A DNA stretch of 64,000 nucleotides. It comes from Streptomyces flavotricini (GTDB lineage Bacteria > Actinomycetota > Actinomycetes > Streptomycetales > Streptomycetaceae). Position 1 is the first letter of the stretch; the number at the start of each line of letters is the position of its first letter. The notes beneath the pieces were generated by a model that made no database searches, was not told the origin of the DNA, and saw only the letters and a program-made list of their open reading frames with translations. Positions 59,445 to 64,000 of this stretch are shown one piece after another. A program made the translations under genes and the position numbers. Where the stretch lies: contig NZ_JAINUL010000001.1 of the NCBI RefSeq assembly GCF_020639365.1, forward strand, positions 7,228,211-7,292,210, given 5' to 3'.

Positions 59445-60557
59445 ATGGAACCGGCGTCACTGGGAGAGGTCAGCACCCCCGGACGGGTCGCATCCGCCGG
59501 AGAGGGCGTCGGCCTGGACGAGCTGGCCCTCGCGGCCCGCAACCACGGGCTGCCCCTGGAGGCCCTGCGCTACGAGGTCACCCCGGCCGGGCTGCACTAC
59601 GTACTGGTCCACTACGACATCCCCGCCGCCGACGAGGCCACCTGGCAGCTCACCGTCCGCGGTCGGGTCCGCACGCCCCTGGTCTTGGACATGACCGCCC
59701 TGCGCGCGCTCCCCGCGGTGACGCACCGGGTCACCATGGAGTGCGCGGGCAACGGTCGGGCGCGGCTGTCCCCGCGGCCTGTGAGTCAGCCGTGGCTGGT
59801 GGAGGCCGTGGGTACCGCCGACTGGACGGGAGTGCCGCTCCGCGCAGTGCTCGCCGAGGCGGGAGCGGAGCCGGATGCCGTCGACGTCGTCTTCACGGGG
59901 GCGGACCACGGTGTGGAGCGCGGGGTCGAGCAGGACTACCAGCGCAGCCTTCCCCTGCCGCTCGCCAGGGGGGCGGACCCCGAGGTGCTGATCGCCTACG
60001 CGATGAACGGCCTCCCCCTGCCCCCGCAGCACGGCTACCCCCTGCGCCTCGTCGTGCCCGGCTGGTACGGCATGGCGCACGTGAAATGGCTCCGGGACAT
60101 CACCCTGGCAGACGCCCCGTTCACCGGCTTCCAGCAGGTCGCGGCCTACCGCCTGCGGCAGACGCCCGACGAACCCGGAGAACCCGTCACCAGGATCGCG
60201 CCACGGGCCCTGATGGTCCCGCCCGGCTTCCCCGACTTCATGTCGCGCACCCGTGTGGTGCGCCCGGGACCAGTGTCACTGGAGGGGCGAGCCTGGTCGG
60301 GGTACGGGCGGGTCACGCGGGTCCAGGTCAGCGCCGATGGCGGCCGCACCTGGACGGAAGCCGAAGTGGCCCCGAGGGAGCGGCGGGCGTGGGCATGGCA
60401 GGCATGGCACTGCGACTGGACGGCCACCCCGGGGGCGCACACCCTCATCGCACGCGCCACGGATGCCGAAGGACACGCCCAGCCCCTCGAACAACCCTGG
60501 AACCGCGGTGGCTTCGCCAACAACCTCGTCCAGCAGGTTCCGGTCCTCTGCCGCTGA
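59445..60557 (+). CDS. Sulfite oxidase-type Moco enzyme with dimerisation domain, 370 aa
   Basis: The molybdopterin domain has the Mo ligand Cys in VTMECAGNGRARL (about 105), FTGADHGVERG, LPPQHGYPLRLVVPGWYGMAHVKW-type loops, and a C-terminal Mo-co_dimer immunoglobulin-like domain (about 250-370, with GRVTRVQVSADGG). There is no signal peptide, so it is predicted to be cytosolic. It should oxidise sulfite or reduce a related S-oxide. The next gene is a SulP anion transporter, giving a plausible sulfite-to-sulfate plus transport pairing. This is the third of four Moco enzymes in the window. Confidence 0.88.
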   Translation: MEPASLGEVSTPGRVASAGEGVGLDELALAARNHGLPLEALRYEVTPAGLHYVLVHYDIPAADEATWQLTVRGRVRTPLVLDMTALRALPAVTHRVTMECAGNGRARLSPRPVSQPWLVEAVGTADWTGVPLRAVLAEAGAEPDAVDVVFTGADHGVERGVEQDYQRSLPLPLARGADPEVLIAYAMNGLPLPPQHGYPLRLVVPGWYGMAHVKWLRDITLADAPFTGFQQVAAYRLRQTPDEPGEPVTRIAPRALMVPPGFPDFMSRTRVVRPGPVSLEGRAWSGYGRVTRVQVSADGGRTWTEAEVAPRERRAWAWQAWHCDWTATPGAHTLIARATDAEGHAQPLEQPWNRGGFANNLVQQVPVLCR

Positions 60558-60852
60558 TCAAGAGCGTTCCGCGTCCGGTGGACGGGTTGCCGTCCGAGGT
60601 GGCCCTCGACCGCCCCGGCCGCAGGCGCATCCGAGCTGGTCTCCTCGGGCCAGGATGATCCGCGGGGTAGAGTTTCCGGCGGCGGGGTGGTCATGGACCT
60701 CCCTGCCGTCGCGCGTCGCGGCCGCCGGTGATGCCGACCGCCCAGAGGCATCCGGAGGTGCCTCGGCGGCGCCTCCGCCTCCTTCCGCGCACCCCGTTCT
60801 GTCGACGGAGGTGCCCCAGCCCGACAGGCCCTGACCCTTGCTCCCTTCCCCG

Positions 60853-62340
60853 ATGCCCTCTGCCGCGCGCGTACGCGCCCTGCGTCCCGACTGGCTGTCC
60901 GATGCCCGGGTGTGGCGTACGGAGGTGCTCGCCGGCCTCGTCGTCGGGCTGGCGCTGATTCCCGAGGCGATCTCGTTCTCGATCATCGCCGGTGTGGACC
61001 CGGCCGTCGGGCTCTTCGCCTCGTTCACGATGGCCGTGGTCATCTCCGTCGTGGGCGGCCGGCGCGCGATGATCTCCGCCGCCACGGGTGCCGTGGCGCT
61101 CGTGATCGCTCCGCTGAACAGGGAGCACGGCTTCGGCTACCTGGTCGCCGCGGTGATCCTGGCAGGCGTCTTCCAGATCGTGCTGGCGGTGCTCGGCGTG
61201 GCCAGGCTGATGCGGTTCGTCCCCCGCTCGGTCATGGTCGGCTTCGTCAACTCGCTCGCCATTTTGATCTTCATGGCGCAAGTGCCGGAGCTGAGGGACG
61301 TCCCGTGGCCGGTGTACCCGCTCGTCGGGGCCGGTCTCGCGCTCATGGTGTTCTTCCCGCGGCTGACCACTCTGGTTCCGGCACCCCTGGTCTCCATCGC
61401 CGTCCTCACGGTGATCACCGTGGCCGCCGGGATCGCGGTGCCCACCGTGGGCGACAAGGGCGCACTGCCGAGTTCCCTTCCCGTGCCGGGCCTGCCCGAC
61501 GTCCCGTTCACCCTGGACACGCTGACGACCATCGCCCCTTATGCCTTCGCCATGGCGCTGGTCGGCCTCATGGAGTCGCTCATGACGGCACAGCTGGTCG
61601 ATGAGATCACCGACAGCCGTTCCTCGAAGACCCGTGAGTCCGTCGGCCAGGGCGTGGCCAACATCGTCACCGGATTCTTCGGAGGCATGGGCGGTTGCGC
61701 GATGATCGGACAGACGATGATCAACGTGAAGGTGTCCGGGGCCCGCACCCGGCTCTCCACGTTCCTCGCGGGCGTGTTCCTGATGGTGCTGTGCGTCGTG
61801 TTCGGCCCGGTCGTCTCCCACATACCCATGGGCGCTCTGGTCGCCGTCATGGTGATGGTCTGTTTCGCCACCTTCGACTGGCATTCCGTCGCCCCCGCGA
61901 CCCTCCGCCGGATGCCCGCCGGCGAGATCGTGGTCATGGTGCTCACCGTGGTCTGCGTCGTCGCGACCCACAATCTGGCCGTCGGGGTCGTCGTCGGCTC
62001 GGTCACGGCGATGGTCGTCTTCGCCCGGCGCGTCGCCCGCTTCGCCGACGTCACGTCCGTCACCGACCCCGACGGGACCACGGCCGTCTACGCCGTGACC
62101 GGAGAGCTCTTCTTCGCCTCCGCCAACGACCTCATCGGTCGGTTCGACTTCGCCGGGGACCCCGACAGGGTCGTCATCGACCTCTCGGACGCGCACGTCT
62201 GGGACGCGTCCTCCGTGGCGGTGCTCGATGCCGTGGAGACGAAGTACGCGGCGCGCGGCAAGACGGTCGAGATCACGGGTCTCAACCACGCCAGCGCCGA
62301 CCTCCACGCCCGACTCACGGGCTCGGTCTCCGGCCACTGA
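60853..62340 (+). CDS. SulP-family anion transporter with STAS domain, 495 aa
   Basis: About 10-12 helices with SulP landmarks near the N-terminus (EVLAGLVVGLALIPEAISFS) and GGMGGCAMIGQTMINVKVSG, followed by a C-terminal STAS domain (about 400-490, with VVIDLSDAHVWDASSVAVLD). It should move sulfate, bicarbonate or a similar anion. The start is ATG 60853 or TTG 60838; neither has a good ribosome-binding site. The 295 bases before it (60558-60852) hold no supported gene; a TAGAGT near 60673 could be a -10 element. It follows the sulfite oxidase gene on the same strand. Confidence 0.9.
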   Translation: MPSAARVRALRPDWLSDARVWRTEVLAGLVVGLALIPEAISFSIIAGVDPAVGLFASFTMAVVISVVGGRRAMISAATGAVALVIAPLNREHGFGYLVAAVILAGVFQIVLAVLGVARLMRFVPRSVMVGFVNSLAILIFMAQVPELRDVPWPVYPLVGAGLALMVFFPRLTTLVPAPLVSIAVLTVITVAAGIAVPTVGDKGALPSSLPVPGLPDVPFTLDTLTTIAPYAFAMALVGLMESLMTAQLVDEITDSRSSKTRESVGQGVANIVTGFFGGMGGCAMIGQTMINVKVSGARTRLSTFLAGVFLMVLCVVFGPVVSHIPMGALVAVMVMVCFATFDWHSVAPATLRRMPAGEIVVMVLTVVCVVATHNLAVGVVVGSVTAMVVFARRVARFADVTSVTDPDGTTAVYAVTGELFFASANDLIGRFDFAGDPDRVVIDLSDAHVWDASSVAVLDAVETKYAARGKTVEITGLNHASADLHARLTGSVSGH

Positions 62341-62608
62341 CCGACCGGACGGGGAAATCGGGGGCTCGTGCGGCTCAGCGCTGGAGCTCGCCGCGGGCCT
62401 GGACTTCGGGGTCGTCCCGCCACTCGCCGTGGCCGGGCCGGTACGCCTGCGCCTCCTCGATGCGGAACGGGCCTCGGTCCCGCCGCGTCGACGCGGCACG
62501 GCTGCCGGCGGAACAGGACCTGCCCGCCGTCCTGGTGCTCTACACCGACGGCATCCCGTACGCCGTCGTACCCGGTTCCCAGATGGGGCCGGACAGCTGG
62601 CGCCCGAA
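62341..62608. other. Gene-less stretch with possible coding remnant
   Basis: No intact gene is supported between the SulP and YdhR-like genes. One plus-strand frame contains the protein-like string LPAVLVLYTDGIPYAVVPGS near 62525-62580, which ends without a matching start and may be the tail of a decayed gene. I do not recognise it. Confidence 0.25.
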
Positions 62609-62905
62609 TCAGGTGCCGGAGTTGTCGACGAATCCCACGATATCGAGGTATTCGATTTTGGGCGGGACGCCGTAAATACCCGTCACCTTGTCGACGATCT
62701 CCTCCGTGAAGAAGGCGCGGGCCTTCTCCTCGTCATCCCACACGTAGTAGTTCCTTGCCCGAACGCCGTCTTCGTCGAGCATGAAGCTCTTGAAGCGAAG
62801 GCCGGCCATGCCTTCGAACGGTCCTCGGAGTTCTCCGGCGATCTTTGCGAGAGTTGCACGATCGAACTTTTCGGTCTGCGTGAAAGTCACGAGCACGCCG
62901 ATCAT
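62609..62905 (-). CDS. YdhR-like monooxygenase family protein, 98 aa
   Basis: ATG 62905 is preceded by AGGAGG at good spacing. The sequence MIGVLVTFTQTEKFDRATLA, then GLRFKSFMLDEDGVRARNYY and FFTEEIVDKVTGIYG, matches the small dimeric alpha/beta-barrel fold of YdhR-type putative monooxygenases. Its base composition is lower in GC than its neighbours, including codons such as TAT, ATA and GAA, which suggests recent arrival. It has no obvious partner gene. The substrate is unknown. Confidence 0.82.
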   Translation of the reverse strand: MIGVLVTFTQTEKFDRATLAKIAGELRGPFEGMAGLRFKSFMLDEDGVRARNYYVWDDEEKARAFFTEEIVDKVTGIYGVPPKIEYLDIVGFVDNSGT

Positions 62906-63011
62906 CGGGCCTCCTGTCGATCCAGTGATGCTAGCGGCGGATCCTATTACGCGCGGCCGAAAGTTCCGGTCGTTAGGCCGCGAGTGGGCGGTGCGGCCCG
63001 CGGCCTGTCCT

Positions 63012-63257
63012 ATGGGCCAGGAGCGCGTCGAGCTTCGCGTACGTGAATGCCACTCGAAAGGGTGGGCGCTGTGGCGGTGCAAGAACACCTGTCGCCCCGC
63101 GAGCCCCGGCGGCCGCGTCGTGGCCCTCGTCTTCCCCCGGGCCGCGGCCGGGGCCACTGCCCTCCGCCGTCACGCCCTGCCGTCCGGGTGGACCGAGGCC
63201 GAAGGGTGGACCAGCGGGCGAGGACGTCACTTCGTCGCGCTGCGCGCCCGCCGCTGA
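63012..63257 (+). pseudogene. Possible C-terminal remnant of a methyltransferase-like gene
   Basis: From about 63105 the plus strand reads GGRVVALVFPRAAAG, then LPSGWTEAEGWTSGRGRHF and VALRARR, with high third-position GC, ending at TGA 63255-63257. This looks like the last strands of a class I SAM methyltransferase but has no N-terminal part; the sequence before it is not protein-like. It overlaps the convergent membrane-protein gene by 31 bases. The assignment is weak. Confidence 0.3.
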
Positions 63258-63724
63258 GCCCGGCTCCAGCGCCGGGTCCGTACGACCAGGACCACGGCCG
63301 AGGCCGCGAACAGTGCCCCGGTGACGAGGAGCCAGCGGCCGAGGAACCCGTCCGCCGGAAGGGCGGTCGCGGCCGTGTAGTGCTCGACCCGGCGAAGGAC
63401 CAGCGGCCACCAGACGAGCAGCAGAACACCGGAGACGAACGCGGGTACACGGACGTAGTTCACGCTCACCCGTGGCACGGGCGGAGTGGGGCCGGATCCC
63501 CGGGTGAACAGTGCTTGCGCCGCCCGGTCGGTCACCGAGTACAGGGGCAGCAGGACCAGGTCGTGGAGGAGGGCCGCTCCGACGAACCACACGGCCACTC
63601 CGAGCGCGTCCCCCTCGAACAGGCGCAGACCGGCGTAGGCGGCGAGGGCGAAGGAGACCAGTACGAGGAGCAGGTGCAGGGGGGAGGCGCCGTAACGACG
63701 ACGGAAACCGGCCGGGGCGCTCAT
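63227..63724 (-). CDS. Small membrane protein coupled to the right-edge Moco enzyme, 165 aa
   Basis: Begins MSAPAGFRRRYGASPLHLLL, with about four helices and ALLHDLVLLPLYSVTDRAAQ, similar in position and pattern to VVHDGFVAPL of the 137-aa protein at 51387. The C-terminus is Arg-rich and should be cytoplasmic. Its ATG lies in the stop of the Moco gene (ATGA). It is therefore the second example in this window of a Moco enzyme followed by this kind of membrane protein. Confidence 0.8.
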   Translation of the reverse strand: MSAPAGFRRRYGASPLHLLLVLVSFALAAYAGLRLFEGDALGVAVWFVGAALLHDLVLLPLYSVTDRAAQALFTRGSGPTPPVPRVSVNYVRVPAFVSGVLLLVWWPLVLRRVEHYTAATALPADGFLGRWLLVTGALFAASAVVLVVRTRRWSRAQRRARSATK

Positions 63725-64000
63725 CCGGTCCCTCCGAAGGTCAGGCGGGTGACCCACTTCGTGTTGTGGACCCCCGGAGCTCCCGCGACGATGACCCGCG
63801 CCGGGTAGCCGTGGTCGGCGGAGAGGATGGCCCCGTTGACGCGGACGGCCAGGAGGGATCGGCTGTCGCGGACCTGGCTGTCGCTCAGCACGGCCGACCT
63901 GAACGAGCCGCCACGCTGCACCGATTCGACGAGGGCCGCGGGCGTGTTCGCGCCGAGCCCGACGAGGGCGGCCAGATCGGTGAGCCGGACTCCGCCCCAC
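63721..64000 (-). CDS. Moco oxidoreductase, C-terminal part only (runs off the window)
   Basis: The minus strand is open from 63721 to the right edge, giving the last 92 residues of a sulfite oxidase-fold protein: WGGVRLTDLAALVGLG, then GSFRSAVLSDSQV, LLAVRVNGAILSADHGYPAR and the end GVHNTKWVTRLTF. These correspond to WTGVRVRDLLERAG, LSLDHGYPAR and GVLQTKWVGRL of the 380-aa fused enzyme at 50245, so it is a paralogue. Whether it also has an N-terminal membrane domain cannot be seen. Confidence 0.85.
   Translation of the reverse strand, partial: WGGVRLTDLAALVGLGANTPAALVESVQRGGSFRSAVLSDSQVRDSRSLLAVRVNGAILSADHGYPARVIVAGAPGVHNTKWVTRLTFGGTG

Noticed and set aside
60693..60731. A 12-codon mini-ORF (MDLPAVARRGRR) upstream of the SulP gene
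   Set aside because: It has no clear ribosome-binding site, attenuator hairpin or regulatory codon run, so a leader peptide is not supported.
1..64000. CRISPR arrays, insertion sequences, integrases, att sites, tRNA or rRNA genes
   Set aside because: No spaced repeat array, transposase or integrase motif, or tRNA/rRNA sequence was recognised on either strand.

Overview
The window reads as chromosomal DNA of a Streptomyces or a very close relative. It is very GC-rich with strong G/C bias at third codon positions. GTG and occasional TTG starts are common, genes overlap as ATGA, GTGA or TGATG, and the families seen are typical of that genus (TAP-like secreted hydrolases, DUF4097, CGNR regulators, M4 proteases, many TetR, LysR and two-component regulators). 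No rRNA, tRNA, CRISPR array, transposase or phage gene was seen.

Layout. 1-6.2 kb: end of a fibronectin-type lipoprotein, a decayed ABC ATPase, a secreted propeller-like protein, a molybdopterin (Moco) oxidoreductase with its cytochrome b partner, and DUF6445 and DUF2278 genes. 6.2-12.5 kb: small secreted and membrane proteins, a NarL-type two-component system coupled to a DUF4097 protein, and a VWA-domain cell-surface pair. 12.6-23 kb: a giant secreted protease that fuses M4 and M28 domains, with a divergent LysR gene; a TetR regulator; a secreted amidohydrolase with a discoidin domain; an aminotransferase/EamA exporter pair with a divergent AsnC regulator. 23.4-32.6 kb: an osmoprotection block with betaine aldehyde dehydrogenase, a choline-dehydrogenase-like GMC enzyme, a glycine betaine ABC importer, and convergent proC and proB without proA.

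32.8-40.8 kb: the most striking accessory locus. A one-directional operon encodes a cysteine-synthase-fold PLP enzyme, four ATP-grasp-type enzymes of different subtypes (one glutathione-synthetase-like, one apparently circularly permuted), an MFS exporter and a stand-alone HisG. It looks like a small biosynthetic cluster making an ATP-grasp-assembled amide or peptide, with HisG as a possible resistant target copy. 41-45.3 kb: two tandem TAP-like secreted peptidases and an AFG1/ZapE ATPase.

45.4-48.6 kb: a compact three-gene module of a four-helix membrane protein, a nucleoside-phosphorylase-fold protein with a C-terminal winged helix and a TTA codon at residue 4, and an unrecognised 483-aa protein with a cysteine cluster. 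It resembles the layout of nucleotide-targeting conflict or stress systems but matches none I can name. 48.6-57.2 kb: a glycan/lipid-type locus (GT87-like enzyme, Moco oxidoreductase, GT2, DUF2064, methyltransferase, epimerase), split by a TetR/quinone-reductase pair with its own operators. Promoters here and at 4.7-5.5 kb share an 11-bp tandem-repeat box, while the adjacent response regulator is a pseudogene. 57.3-64 kb: a PNPOx protein with a divergent CGNR regulator, a sulfite oxidase, a SulP transporter, a YdhR-like monooxygenase, and a second Moco/membrane pair running off the right edge.
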